This document shows positions 30,558 through 42,416 of a stretch of DNA of 64,000 nucleotides, piece after piece. A program made the translations under genes and the position numbers. The notes beneath the pieces were generated by a model, which had not been told where the DNA came from, did not search any database, and was given only the letters and a program-made list of their open reading frames with translations. This stretch comes from Cystobasidiopsis lactophilus. Taxonomy: Eukaryota > Basidiomycota > Agaricostilbomycetes > Agaricostilbales > Chionosphaeraceae. The stretch lies in NCBI GenBank assembly GCA_001599975.1, contig BCIO01000001.1, forward strand, positions 4,213,631-4,277,630, given 5' to 3'. Each line of letters begins with the position of its first letter. The first letter of the stretch is position 1.

Positions 30558-33489
30558 ATGCCCAAAGTCGTGAGCTCTCCTCACCGCCGGCTTAGACGCG
30601 TTCTTCGGCTCACCATCTCTTGTATTTGTTTGAACAGGTCGCTAAGAGTCGATTTCGCAATCGAAAGATCAACTTCAAGACCCGGATCGCCGTCCGCATT
30701 GGCAACCTTGACCTCGAGGATGCCATCGACTATGCGGACATCGACGAGCACGAGGGTCAGCCGCACAAGAAGGTGGAGACCGGTGTCGACAAGGAAGAAG
30801 AGCATGTGAGTGGCGCACTTTCGTCGCGCTGCTGTCTGTACTCGGCTGAGCAACTGGGCGCACAGGAATTGCATCTACAAAATGCGATCAGCGCATCGGC
30901 CGCCGCCGTCTCCGGCCGAGTCACGGCCCTCCGCTCTTCAGCAGCAGCCTCTACCTCTAAAGAAGTTTTACCTCACATCCCAACCCCAGACGCCACCGGC
31001 TTGGTCGAGAACTACAACCGGCTCTATCAGCGGCGGCGCACCAATATCGAGCCCACCACCTACATTCGCTTCAGCGACACCGTTGAAGACGCCACAGGCG
31101 TTGCGTATACCATGGACGAGGAAGACGAAGACTGGCTGGACAATCTCAACACGGAGATCGAAGCCCGCTATGCCAGCAAGCACCAGCAGTCTTCAGATCC
31201 GCAGCAGCCACTGTCCCCGATGGACGCCAAGCGCGAAAGCCGCAGTAGTCCAAAGAAGGACAAGGGTCGGGACACCCAGTCCCTGCCGACACCTCTGTCC
31301 GAGGATGACTTCGAACAGATCATGAACTTCTTCGAAGAGGACACCGAAGCGAGAGTTCCCTTTCTCCATGTTGTGAGTAGCCTTTTCTACTGTCGGCCTT
31401 CACCTTGATGCTGATGCTTCTCTAAACCCACCAGGATACCTCTTCGATGCCGGAGTTTTCTGCTTTTGAACCGGCTTTCACGCCCAGCCCGGACACCCCT
31501 CGTTTTGCCTACCTTCGACTGGCAGCCCGGACCATCTATCCACATTGGTGCGATCGTCGTCTAGCGAGAGGTGGCAAGTCCATCATGCCGCAACTCGATG
31601 TAAGCTTGCCTTCCGCGGTTGTTGGCTTGCGGCACGCTCATCCGCTCTTTCGCCAGTATGACGAGACGCGCGAGGACAACCCTTACGTTTGCTTCCGACG
31701 GCGAGAGCCGAAGAACGTGCGCAAAACCAGGCGGACGGACGCGCAGAACTTGGACCGTCTGGTGCGGCTAAATGCGGACTTGAACATGGCGCACGACATC
31801 CTCGCCAAGGTGCTCGAGCGCGAGACCTGCAAGCTGCAGAGCTTCATGGTTGAGCGCGAGATCTTCACTGGGCGGGTGAACCTGCGCGAGCTGAAGCGGA
31901 GGCTGGGAGAAAAGGACGGCGACGAAGCGCTGCTCATTGGCAAGCGCGAGAAGAGGCGGCGGCCCAACGAGGAGGTCGTGCAACAGCCCAAGTGAGTCTT
32001 TGTGCCTGTTTTACCGGATCACACTGACAAAGACCATCGCAGCATCCTCAAAGTGCCGATCAAGATCCCGCGAGCGGACAACAATGCCAACTCCGCGCCG
32101 TTGCCGCCGCAGATCGCCGAACCTATTCAGCCCTACCGCGACCGGACAGGGACCATCCAGGCCCGCATCGACCGCGACCTCCAAAAGAAGCGAGAGGCAG
32201 ACCGGGAGTTCGAGGATTGGACAGACGGCGCCTACGCGCCACCTCACTTGTCCACTCAAGCTCGGTATTGGCGGGCGCCCGATCCTGTTGGCGTCGTTTC
32301 ACCTAACGGCAACGTCCGCATGGAAGCCGCCTACAGCTTTGGGCAGGCCTATCCTCACGCTCTCGGTGCTGTTCGGCCCAGCTTCCGGCGGCGCACAGGC
32401 CGCGGTGGGCGCATCTTCCTGGACCGCACCACGGCCGGGTCAGCGGCGCACGTCCTCCTGGGTGGCGCCGAAACTGCAGAGGATGAGATAGCGGCAGCCC
32501 GATTGGTCGACCGCTGGAAGTTTGACACCGACGCCAGCGACTTGCCCGGCGCCGATGCTCACATGATCATCGATGACTTTGCGCCTCACTTTCAGGCCGC
32601 GCGCATCGACCTCTTCCAGCCCGGCGACGTTCGCACCATATCTGCCTCCGACATGTTCATTAAGGAGGCGAACGCATGGATCTCTCGAGCCCCAGAAAAG
32701 AAGGCCCCGTTGCAGGTTGTTGGCAAGCTCAACTCCAAACCGGCGCCGATGCCAGCGCAGAATATCTCGATTCAGCAGCAGCAACAGCAGCAGCAGCAAG
32801 CGATCATCGCCGCCCACCAAGCGCAGGTCAACGGGCAGCAGCAACAACAGCAGCTGGTAGCAGCGATGCAGCAACAGATGATGAACGCTGCCCAAGGCCA
32901 GAATCAGATCAAGCGGCCGGGCTCGGCAGCACCCGCTCCAGCGCCCGTCAACGGTTCGCCACACCCACAGCTGCGACGGATGACGTCTGGTCCCGTTCCT
33001 CCTGCCGGCGTGCAGCTCAACCCAGGGATGATGCCACAAACGCCCATGACAATCCAGCACCAGCTAAACGCCCTGCTGCAGACCGGCAAGATCACCGTCA
33101 ACCAATACAACGGCCTCTTGGCGAACCAGATGAACGGCTCCAATGGCATGCACATCCCCATGAATGGCTACCCTCCGAATGGGATGCCATCGCCGGGCGC
33201 CATCCTGGGCGCCAACGCCATGCCGGCGACCTCCCGGCTCGCCACAGCGGCTTTCCCTCCTCCTCCTCTGACCGCCGACGGCTCCATTCCCGCCCACAAC
33301 TCGCCCATGCCCGCCAACGCCGTCATCAACATGAACCTCTCACCCACCCGCGACTCTCGCCCTTCCACCCCTCAGCCCCCTGATTCGTCGCGCCCTCGAC
33401 GATCGCCTGCCGTGCAGAACCAGCTCTTGAAAGCTGGTCTCAACGGTGCCTCGCCGATGCTCCCACAGTATCCGGTCCAGGCCGTGTAA
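30558..33489 (+). CDS. EPL1: Enhancer of polycomb-like protein, NuA4 subunit
   Basis: Exon 1 is 12 nt (ATG CCC AAA GTC), then an intron 30570-30637. The second exon begins VAKSRFRNRKINFKTRIAVR, the conserved EPcA start. Diagnostic blocks are HIPTPDATGLVENYNRLYQ, DEEDEDWLDNLN, YDETREDNPYVCFRRREPK, RKTRRTDAQNLDRLVRLNADL, REIFTGRVNLRELKRRLGEK and AYAPPHLSTQARYW. Introns fall at about 30806-30865, 31372-31435, 31600-31656 and 31992-32041. EPL1 scaffolds the catalytic Esa1-Yng2-Eaf6 module of the NuA4 histone acetyltransferase in the nucleus (family knowledge). The C-terminal third is low-complexity: a Gln-rich tract and a Met/Asn/Pro/Gly-rich tail with repeated NG and NGM motifs. Confidence 0.93.
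32773..32799 (+). repeat. CAG/CAA trinucleotide tract (poly-Gln)
   Basis: Nine consecutive CAG/CAA codons lie in the C-terminal region of EPL1, with a second shorter Gln tract at about 32836-32855. The mix of CAA with CAG limits slippage. Confidence 0.85.
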
Positions 33490-33799
33490 CACTACTACCC
33501 CTTTCTTCTCTTCGGCGGTCTCCCGGACGTGGAAGGGGTCATCGGCCGCCGCTTTGTAGGAAGGCTGCTATTTACCATTGGAGGCGTCATGTGCACTACT
33601 CGACTTTGCAAAATGCAAAATGAATTGAAAGAACTTGCCCAAGAGGCACACGCAAATGAAGAGCGGCGTCTGAGCTCGCGTTCCGCAGGGGTTGCTTTGT
33701 TGCCACCAACTTGGCCTGCTTTGTTCTTTAGGCTATATGCTGCGAAGGCTCTTGCCTTTGTCTAGGGTTCATTTATCTTCGTCTGGCAGCAGGCCCCGC
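33490..33799. other. Intergenic region, 310 bp
   Basis: This holds the 3' flank of EPL1 and the promoter of EXO5. Nothing else is recognised. Confidence 0.5.
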
Positions 33800-35614
33800 A
33801 TGTCGTATAGCGATGAAGACCTGGAACTGAGCGAAGAAGACCTGATGCGCATCGATGCCATCACTGAATCGTTCGTGGCCGCACCGGCGGCGTTTGCATC
33901 CACATCAAGAGTAACGCTAGACGCTATCACATCGCCCGCAAGGCGCGCACTGGTACATACAAGCTCCAATGTCTTTCAGTCGGCCGCGGTCGCCCCAGTC
34001 TCCTTTCCTCCCCTGCCCGACATTGAAGAGGAAATCCCCGATCCTTCCCCGCGTCGTAATCGCTCTTTGTTTGAGCGTTATCGATAGTGGGTCTAATCCT
34101 CGAAGTTGCCGAGGGGATGAGCTGACGCCCACAAAAATTCAGTTGGCAGAGCTTGTCGGTGACCGACTGGACGTCGCCGAGCTATTGCGAAGTGAAGTTT
34201 GTCTATGGTTTGCAGTCTAAAAGGAATCTTGATCCCGAGGTAAGTCACTTACGCCGGCATTTGCCGTTGTTGAAACATGCGACCAGCTTCGGCCGGACAC
34301 CATCACGCGCTCTGACGGCCAGATCATCACGATAGACCAAGAGGCGAGGAAGCAATCGGACCAAGTGCTGAACAAAGGCAGAGAGATCCACAAGAAGCTG
34401 GAACTGGAAGTGCAGCCAGAGCAGCAAGTGGTCAAAACGGACACCAAAGCCGACAGCCTGGCCCTCCGGCTGCTCAACATGTGCATCAGCCACGCATTCC
34501 TTTTGGAAACTGGCCTGGCGCGCGAAATCCCTGTCATGGGTTTCGTCGAATCGATTTTCGTCAGCGGCATTATGGACGAGATCGCACGGAAGAAGCTGCC
34601 GGATGAAGAAGAGGTCGACCACTCGCAAGACAAGGCCAAGATTGATTTCTACTTCTCCTCGCCCTCCAAGCAGGCGCCATCGGCACCGAAGCCTCCCCGA
34701 TACGCTCTCTATCTGATCGACCACAAGACTCGGTGCGTCCCTGCTCCATGCCTGTCTCAGCGATGGCCATGGCGCTCATTTTCACTATCCACAGTAACAA
34801 ACCCACTATGCCCAAACCAGCTTGGACGAAGAGCAGTCGGATCCAGCTGATGCTGTACAAAAGGCTTTGGGACACGTTGGCGGCGGACGACTTTGACTGG
34901 CCTCGCTTCATGGAGCATCATGCCATGACCGGCGAAGAGACGCTTTCAAATGCATTCATCGACCAGATCCAGCCTCTGATCTTGTCGGAGCACCTTGCGG
35001 ACGCCGTTCACATGGTCACCTTGGCCGACGCTTGCGAGCTGGCTCGCCAAAGCTTTATGCGCATGGGACCTCTTGACCTGCATCTTGAGCTGGTCTATCG
35101 CAGTCGTACAGCGGGTAAACGCTACCGCTCGCCGTCACCTCCGCCTTCGCCCAAGCCGGAGCTAGAGCCAACCGCCGAGCTCTTCGACCCGGAAAGATTG
35201 ACCCTTACAGAGGTCTTGGAGGTCGCATCTGGAGATGGTGTTGCTAGTGAGTCATTTGATTTGGGCGTGGTTTCCTTTGCTGACATGCCGCTTAGCGCCA
35301 ACGCTGCTGCCGCCCTCGCCCGCCAGGTCGGAAGAGCTGGACGTCGGCGACATCATTGGCATCGAGCCATTTGTGTACAACGACTCGGAACTCTCGGCAT
35401 GGGTCCAGAGCATGGCCCAGTTCTGGCGGTCAGAGCGTGAGCCGGAGGGCGTGTCCATGCACGACGTGTGAGTGCTCTCGGCCTTTGCCCGATGACTTCG
35501 CTCAGATGGTGTCGTCCCAGCGGTGTCAAGTGCAACTACTGCGAGTACAGGTCTAATTGCGAGTGGCTGGACAAGAAGGCGGAGGAGCATGCGCAGAGGA
35601 GGGCGGCGCGGTAG
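33800..35614 (+). CDS. EXO5: Exonuclease V (EXO5/DEM1), Fe-S single-strand DNA exonuclease
   Basis: ATG at 33800 (MSYSDEDLELSEEDLMRIDA). After the first exon an intron leads to LSVTDWTSPSYCEVKFVYGL, the conserved EXO5 entry with the first Fe-S cysteine. Next come GREIHKKLELEVQPEQQV, GIMDEI, KIDFYF, YALYLIDHKTR (the PD-(D/E)XK core) and IQLMLYKRLWDTLA. The C-terminus has VKCNYCEYRSNCEW, the remaining three cysteines. All four expected 4Fe-4S ligands are thus visible. Family members degrade single-stranded DNA; the yeast protein works in mitochondrial genome maintenance and the human one at nuclear damage. A Pro/Ser-rich insert (SPSPPPSPKPELEP) interrupts the domain. The stop at 35612-35614 follows a basic tail. 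Confidence 0.9.
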
Positions 35615-35785
35615 AGATGGGACCTCAACGATTGCCGACACTCAAGGCAGTCCCTGCATGGCATTGTGCTTGCCTGTCGTTAAGAGAGAAAGCTATACAA
35701 CTGTAGATTTGCAAAGGTGATATTGCATGGGGAGAAAGTTGCATAGAGTACGAAAAGTTCCAAGATCAAGGCCGGCTTGAGGGAG

Positions 35786-36976
35786 CTATTTGGTGGGAGG
35801 AGACGGAAGAGGATACAAGATCGGAAGACCAGGTGGACTGAGCTTGGTGTTGAAGTTGCGCAAATGTTCTCGATAGGCGGGGGGAACAATCTGGCTGAGA
35901 GTCCAGACCGCCACTCGAAAGTCCAGGGCGTTCCTGCCTCCCCCAAGCTCGCTTCCAAAATGAGGCACGCCGAAGCTAGAACCTTGGCGTGATTGATTTA
36001 GAGTGTCGAACACGAAGATTTCATCCGTGCTGGCAGTCGCGCGTCCTCGGAAGACGGCGCCCTCGGGTACCGCCTTCAACAAGTAGTTGTGCCCGTTTTT
36101 GGTGGTAGTCAAGTTTTTGGCCAAACGCTGTCGGAAGTCTAGATTCCCGGGAGCCTGCACGACTAACTTATCAGACTTGCGGCGATGACCATGATCAAAC
36201 CTCAGACCAAACCCACCATGGCAACGAAGCTTTGGCCGGGGATTTTCTCGAAGGCTTGCCAAATGTTGTAGATACTGAAATTGGTGTAGAAGTTAGGGCG
36301 CAAGCCGATTTTCCAAGCCTCGGTCTGAATCTCAAAAGCAATCGCGGGCGTATAGTCAATGTGACAATACGCCGCTGATTTGCCTTTGCCTTTCTGGAAC
36401 ACTTGTCATACTCAGTCAAAAGGGCTATCCACCAAATGGTACAAACACGGCGATCAAAATTCCAGGGCATCAGCACAAAGTGGGTCTTTGGGCTTTCTTG
36501 TTCGAGCAGTGCAGCCAAGGCTCTGAGAAAGGGGGGTATCGTATCAGTTGATGACGATCATTACAGACCCAACCCACTCAAGACCTTTCTTGATGAAAGC
36601 CTCCGCTTCGAAGATTTTTGTTTTTGGGCGCCATGTAGTACTGAAAGTCGAGCTGCCTTCCCAGATGCTTGGATCTGCCAGAGATTTGGCAGGAGCCGGA
36701 TGCTTGAGCGACGTAGACAGATAGTTCTTGAAGTCAGCAGCAGCCCCTTGCGGCGTTTCGTGCGTCTTCATTTCGGAGACCGTGATGGAAGGGCCCTTTT
36801 TGACCTCGGTGATAGAGCCCGTATCATCGAGAAAACCGATATGGATATCAAAGTGATCAGATTGACTCGAGCCAGCAGCAGTTACGGCTGGCACTGCTTG
36901 CTGTTGCGGACTTTGTCTGACTGGGCAAGCACTCTGGGGGAAAAGGAAGGCTTACACGCCCGTAGGGAGCAAGCAT
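35786..36976 (-). CDS. Tandem orphan family, copy A
   Basis: This is the most downstream of three tandem paralogues on the reverse strand. The ATG at 36976 opens a tiny exon (MLAPYGR). Later exons carry the family blocks ITVSEMKTHETPQGAAADF, SLKHPAP, SPKTHFVLMPWNF, CHIDYTPAIAFEIQ, IYNIWQAFEKIPGQSFVAMV, VFRGRATASTDEIFVFD and FGVPHFGSELGGGR, then ALDFRVAVW. The product is roughly 280 aa with no signal peptide or membrane helix. I do not recognise the family. Copies B and C share the same intron phases and block order, so the model is supported by mutual conservation. Selection on the protein is implied, but function is unknown. Confidence 0.65.
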
Positions 36977-37974
36977 CTGCAGTTGCGTTTTGCTAATGGA
37001 GCCAGAGGCGATGGAATGAGATACTCCCAAAATCGTTGGACCCTGATGCAGTAGCACGAGAGAAGCGGAGCAAGAGCCAACCTGGCCTTCTTATACCCGG
37101 AGTCTGGCTTGGTCGTCTGACCATGCAAGAGAAAAGAAAGAGCCTTTTCTGCTACTAGGAGAATGAAAAAGCAAGCACAGAAATGGGTTTGACGGGTTTC
37201 AAGAGCTCTTCGGGCAGACAAGAAGGCTCTCAAACCGCTCCGAGGTGCGCTTGAAACAAGATGCTGGAAAAGAAAAAGACACCCTACGCGCATACCAGAG
37301 CTGCAAAGTACGTCAAACACCTGCATTTGTGAAACAGCCTGAAGGCCGGCCGCAGAAGATGTCTTCGCGCGGACTCCGAGCCCTGGTCTGTCTGCTTTGC
37401 GACGGTCCGGCCCAATGTTCTTGATCATTTGAAGGAATCACGGAGAGTTGGAACACGCCCAAGGACGGGAAGAAAGCAGCCCGAGGCAGGAAGCGGGAAA
37501 ACGCAGCAAGCCCTCGTTCAACTTCGGTGCGAGCAAGGCCACCATTAGTCCACTACAAGCGTTACTCGCGCGGCCAAAAAGTGTTGCTCTGAGAATTGAG
37601 AAGAGGAGGAGCCGAAGCTTGAGGCTTGACCGACTTCCGCAGCAGACAGAAAGGGAGCGCAGAAGGGGCCGGCAGGTGGCGTGAGCATGGCTGCCTGGCC
37701 TGAAGGCGACTCTCAGTCGATCGTCTAGAACACAATCTCTTGATAACTAGATGGAAGCTACGGCCAAGTCGCTCAAAGTTGCGTCGCTCCTTTTTGGCTC
37801 GCAGCCGCGTCCCGGGCGCAAAGAATGGTAGCAGGTCTCTTGGACCTCCTTGAGAGCTGCAACAATGGCCTTTTGACATTCCAATGCACTGACGTTTACA
37901 AATGAGCGGGTAGACTTCAGGGACCGAAAGTACAAGGCGCGACATGTCAACGGCCCAGCATGCGGCATTCTTCT
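36977..37974. other. Intergenic region between copies A and B, about 1 kb
   Basis: This is the longest gap in the tandem array. A reverse-strand open stretch at 37747-37968 (containing SALECQKAIVAALKEVQETC) looks somewhat protein-like but has no resemblance to the family and no ATG context; it is left uncalled. No repeat or mobile element is seen. Confidence 0.35.
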
Positions 37975-39092
37975 CTAGAGTAGTGGGGGGAAGAGGACGC
38001 GGGGTTTAATCTTGTCGAGGCGCTGGAGCTCGGCTAGCGAAAGGTCGTCCTTGACGTGGAAGATTCCTACTCGGTAGTCCAGGCTCTTCCTTCCTCTTTT
38101 GACCGCGTCTTCCAAGCCGAGATGAGGGGTGCCGAAAGCCAAATCACCCCGGGCAATTTGATTGATATCGACCACAATGATCTCCGTTGTCGAAGCTGTG
38201 TGGCGGCCTAGAAAAGTGGCTCCGGTAGGCATCTCCTTCAAAAAATACGACTTCCCTTTCGAATCTGTTATCAGGTGCGATTTCACTTGTCGTCGAAACG
38301 CTTCGTTCTTCATGTTCTGCATCCTGCGTCAGACGAGGCAGCATATGAAGAAAAAGCTTTGCCACGAACCATGGTAGCCAAACCTTGGCCAAGAATCTCT
38401 TCGAAAGCCTGCCAAACACTGACAACTCCAACGAGGTCGTAGTCGCTCGGAAGAATGCCAAGCGAGTGGGCGTCGGGCTTGAGATAGTCATCGTAGATGG
38501 CCGCAGAATAATCGATATGCACGACGGCCACAGTTTTCCCAGGTCCCTGGGTCAGCCAAGTTGCTGAGCAGCACCTCAAACCAATTGAATCATAACTTAC
38601 ATCATGAAAGATAAAGCGAAAGGGCAAGAGCAAAAAGTGGCTCGTGGTATGCTTCGCGGTGAGGATTCGACCAAGGGACCTGCCCGCGGGATGAGCTGCT
38701 CAGGTTTGACATCTCACCAGAATATTTGACTTACATCAAGCCGTTTTCAACATGATCATGGGCTTCATCACTCATGTTGCGCCACACCCGCGGGGGAACG
38801 CCGCCAGCCCAGACTTGCGCCTTAGCGAGACCCGCTGCTGGAGCAGGATGGCGGAAGGAAGTGGATCCATTGGATTCTAGGGCTGCAAGAGCCTGCTGCG
38901 GCGTTTCTTCTCTCCGCATCTCCTCAACCTCAATCGGCACGGGAGGCAGGTTGGAGGTCAGCCACGCCTTGGCTTGGAAAACACCTTTTTGGTTGGTCTA
39001 CACTCCAGAAGGTTGCGTTGAAAACGTGAGCAAGGGAGACGGCGCCGCGTGTTCCTTTCGAAAAGACTCACTGGGGGTATGGGTTGCGGCAT
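37975..39092 (-). CDS. Tandem orphan family, copy B
   Basis: ATG at 39092 gives a 21-nt first exon (MPQPIPP). A 74-nt intron (38998-39071, GTGAGT to GTGTAG) joins it in frame to TNQKGVFQAKAWLTSNLPP. Blocks follow: PIEVEEMRREETPQQALAAL, SFRHPAP, SHFLLLPFRFIFHD, GPGKTVAVVHIDYSAAIYDD, VSVWQAFEEILGQGLATMV, TFLGRHTASTTEIIVVD, FGTPHLGLEDAVKRGR and SLDYRVGIF. It is the most divergent copy, with an expanded central loop (LKPDAHSLGILPSDYDLVG). Clear GT-AG introns after FIFHD and TMV match the positions in A and C. Function is unknown. Confidence 0.68.
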
Positions 39093-39446
39093 TCCTAAGG
39101 TGGCGATTCTGGAGGACAGGGTAAAACTGACGAGAAAAGGCAAGGACCTCTGAAACAGGGAAGTGGACAGATGCCATTCCTGAGACACGTCTGTCGCAGG
39201 CCGTAAGAAAGAGGAATCCAAGAAGGTTGCTCGTGACAAACCGGAGGGTTCAGGCAATATGTGTTCGCACCATTCAGATCCATTTTTCGTCGGTCGAAGG
39301 GCAAGATGGTACAGTGAAGGCTGCCATTGCTCATTTGTCGCCCTGGCAGGGAAGCTCAGACGTGAGCGAGGTGGGCCGAATCTGGCTGGTGGCGGGACAG
39401 CTTCGAATCTTTGCACCTAATAGAGCCGCAACGTCCGAGGCAAGCC

Positions 39447-40564
39447 TCAAGAAACTTGCTTGTTGCGCGGGTAAACGATGGGCACGTCGTCGGCGTGGGC
39501 GTGATCGGGGTGTCCGTGGTGATAATGATAGAGTTTGTCGAAAACAGATTGTGGCAAATCCTTCCGAAGGTGGCAGACCGCCACCCGAAAGTTGATTGAA
39601 TCTCTGCCGCCTTCCAACTCCTTCCCAAAGTGAGGAGCACCAAAGCTGAGGTGGTCCCTGGATTCTTCTAGGATGTCGATGACAATTGCTTCCGTTGGCA
39701 GTGCGGTGTGGCGTCCACGAAATGGACATCCGCTAGGCAATTTGCTCAAAAAGTACACATTGCCGGTGGGGTCAGTGACCAAGCATTTCTTAAGACGTTC
39801 CCGAGATTTGTTGCTGCCGAGAGCCTGTACTTCAACCTTAAGACAGTTGAACTTCAAGAAGAAGGGATCGAACTGACCATGGCGACAAACCCTTGACCCG
39901 GGATTTCTTCAAAAGCCTGCCACAGGTTGAAGATGCTGAGATGTGTATAAAAATTGGGGTGTAAGTCGTATCGCCTCAAGGCATCCTCCCGCAAGCCCTT
40001 CGCCATTTGCGCAGTGTAGTCAATATGGATGGTGCCAAGTGACTCGCCGGTGCCGTGCTAGAATATACGTTAAGTGCAGATTGAGAATACTTGGTGAAGA
40101 AGCTCACATGAACTACGAATTGGAATGGCAACAGCACGTAGTGGTCGGCCGAATGTGCTGGAGCAAGGACACGAGCAAGAGCCCTGGAGGGGCACGGTCA
40201 ACTTATCGGATTAAGTAAGTCAAGAGAGCTCACTTCAAACTCTGTTCTATGTGCGCTTTCACTTTAGGATCGGAGGGACGCCAACCAGGCGATAGGCCTT
40301 TTCCATCTATCCAGCTTTCTTTCTTTGCAAGGGCTCGATCAGGGGCCGGATGCTTGAACGAAGCCGTGCCCTCGCTCAAGAGCTCTGCAGATGCTTCTTC
40401 AGGAGATTGGTGAGTTGGCATCTCGGACACGGTGACTGTCATGAGTCGGCCAGGCATCACCTCCATCTGGGCCTGAAAGGTTGTTGGGTTGTTCTGGTAT
40501 TCAATAAGCTGCTGTCAAGGCGAAAGTCTAGCAGGGCAAGAGCTCCTACCTTGTTTGGCGGCAT
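39447..40564 (-). CDS. Tandem orphan family, copy C
   Basis: ATG at 40564 gives a 15-nt first exon (MPPNK) before a GTAGGA donor. The next exon starts AQMEVMPGRLMTVTVSEMPT. Further blocks are SFKHPAPDRALAKKESW, HYVLLPFQF, GTGESLGTIHIDYTAQM, FNLWQAFEEIPGQGFVAMV, PFRGRHTALPTEAIVID, FGAPHFGKELEGGR and INFRVAVCHL. The C-terminus is His/Asp-rich (YHHHHGHP-like, HAHADD) and could bind metal, a feature not shared by A or B. It is the first copy in the direction of transcription. Identity to A is visibly higher than to B in the HIDY-WQAFE exon. Confidence 0.68.
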
Positions 40565-41211
40565 TTTCGGACGGCTTTGGGGAGGTCTGGGAGAAGAGGG
40601 AGAGGAGACGAGATTGGAGAAGAGACTAGAGACAGTCTCTACAGGTTCTCGGTAAGATTCCTGAAAGACACCTTCTGCAGGGGCGCAATGGACAAGGGGG
40701 GCGCGTTCTATTCAGTGGGTCTGCGGGCAAAACGAACGGCACGAAAGACAGCCTGGCACATTGGGAAGCAGCGCAATTGCAGATACGGAGGGGTTTCACA
40801 GTCATTTTGTTTCCACACGCATAATTCCTTGACCAGCAGAGATAGGCCAGATGGTGTCGCGACGGCATCGAGTCTTGGCCACTGACAAAACGACCTCTGG
40901 AATAGGATTCCTGGGCCCAGTGCGAGGTCCGTCAGCCCTTCAGGCGGGGATGTAGCACGCAGAGGCCGAGGTCGCAAGCGCCACTGGCAAATTCGCGAAC
41001 AGCAACGATTCAAGCCCGAGCTGGGGCAAGGGAATCTCGGCACGAGGGTGGCGTGGCTATGGCCTCTAAGCACGTCCGCAGCAGTCCAGCAGGCACTCAA
41101 GCATCAATAGTTGGCCACAACTCGGGTCGCGGTCCAAGCGAGAGAGGTTGCCAAACTCGCCTCTTGGACGCAGACGAGCGAGAGCCTTCCATCCCCGGTC
41201 CAATGTCGATG
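40565..41211. promoter_or_regulatory. Divergent intergenic region, 647 bp
   Basis: This lies between the ATGs of tandem copy C (reverse) and SND3/PHO88 (forward). No recognisable element was found. Confidence 0.4.
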
Positions 41212-42208
41212 ATGAACCCTGGTGAGTTGCGGTGGCTTGACATCAGTCGCAACAATGAGACTGAGGCAGCGACTGCGACTACAGCTATCCTGTGAGTGCT
41301 CAGAGCCCTAATCTAGGCGCAAAGGGGGAGAAGGCTTGAAAATGTTGAGCTGGACAGCAACCTGGTCATGTCCCTCGGCCTCATGCAGGGTACGCGGCTC
41401 CCCTCTGACCAGCACTGTTAATGCCCTGCTCACACGCCGCGCCAACAACAGTCGGGCGCCGGCTGCCGCTGGAGACGCCAGAGGCCGTGGTCATGCTCCG
41501 CATTGCCTACGTTGCCTCCCAAATCATCCAGTTTGGCATCATGTACTTCGTGTCCATGAAGGTGCGGCGCCTTGGTTTTAAAGCGCAATCCGCGGACTCA
41601 ACTCTGTTTGGGCGCATATAGATCAAGTCGAAGAACGACATGACCACGTTGAAGTTTGTTCAGCCCAAGACGCCGGGCTCGCAAGATGGCCCCCAGCTGG
41701 TCACCACCACCGTCCGGGACTACGACTTGGGCAAGGTGTCGGAGCAGATGCGCTCCATGCTCATGGTGCGTGTTCCGGTCCGATAGTGCCTGGGGCCTCG
41801 CAAGCTCAAATTCATTCGCGCACATAGGGTGTGGCCATGATTGGCTTCATGCATCTCTACATGAAGTATACCCAGCCGGTTCGTGCCCTTGGATCCAATC
41901 AGACATCATGCCAGCGTCTGAAATTTGGGCTCCTCGAACAGCTCTTCATCCAGAGCATCCTGCCCATCAAGTCGCTCTTCGACAACCAAGAAGTCAAGCT
42001 CCACCTCCTCGGCAAGGCCGCCGTCGGAGACCTCGCCCGTCCCTTCAAGGTGGCGTCCATGTTCGGTGCGTCGATGCTCTCCCTTTCAAATTGAGGATCA
42101 GCCACTCACCTTGTAGCGCTGTCACGCACAGGCGGCACCCCCGAGACTGACAAGGCCACCATTGCGGAAGCTGAGAAGGCTTCCGGGCAGCTCAAGAAGG
42201 ACTTGTAG
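41212..42208 (+). CDS. SND3: SRP-independent targeting protein 3 / Pho88
   Basis: The conserved start MNP-AILNLVMSLGLMQ is assembled from exon 1 (ending 41221), a 7-nt microexon 41285-41291 (CTATCCT) and an exon from 41358, flanked by introns of 63 and 66 nt with GTGAGT donors. It continues VGRRLPLETPEAVVMLRIAY, VASQIIQFGIMYFVSMK, KSKNDMTTLKFVQP, DYDLGKVSEQMRSMLM, GVAMIGFMHLYMKYTQP, LFIQSILPIKSLFDNQEVKL and a final EKASGQLKKDL. This matches Pho88/SND3 over its whole length (about 190 aa, membrane helices near the middle). It is an ER membrane component of the SND targeting route (family knowledge). In-frame ATGs at 41203 and 41209 could add up to three residues. Confidence 0.93.
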
Positions 42209-42416
42209 AACTTGATTGCGCGCGCACGCTTCCTCTCGCCCGCCCCACGCATTTGAAACGTTTGCATTTGCTTCCCAAGGACCTCCCAAGCCTGCTTCTT
42301 GCCGACCTTTGAGCCATGTGCTCGTTTGAGGATGCGGGGTGTCTATTACAGGAATACAAAAGTTTCTCGCGGCGGAAGTGTCCCGATAGGCATCACCCTG
42401 AGAGGTCTACCAGCCA

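Noticed and set aside
32773-32855. CAG-rich tract as a possible unstable repeat locus
   Set aside because: It is short (nine units), interrupted by CAA, and lies in the normally Gln-rich tail of EPL1.
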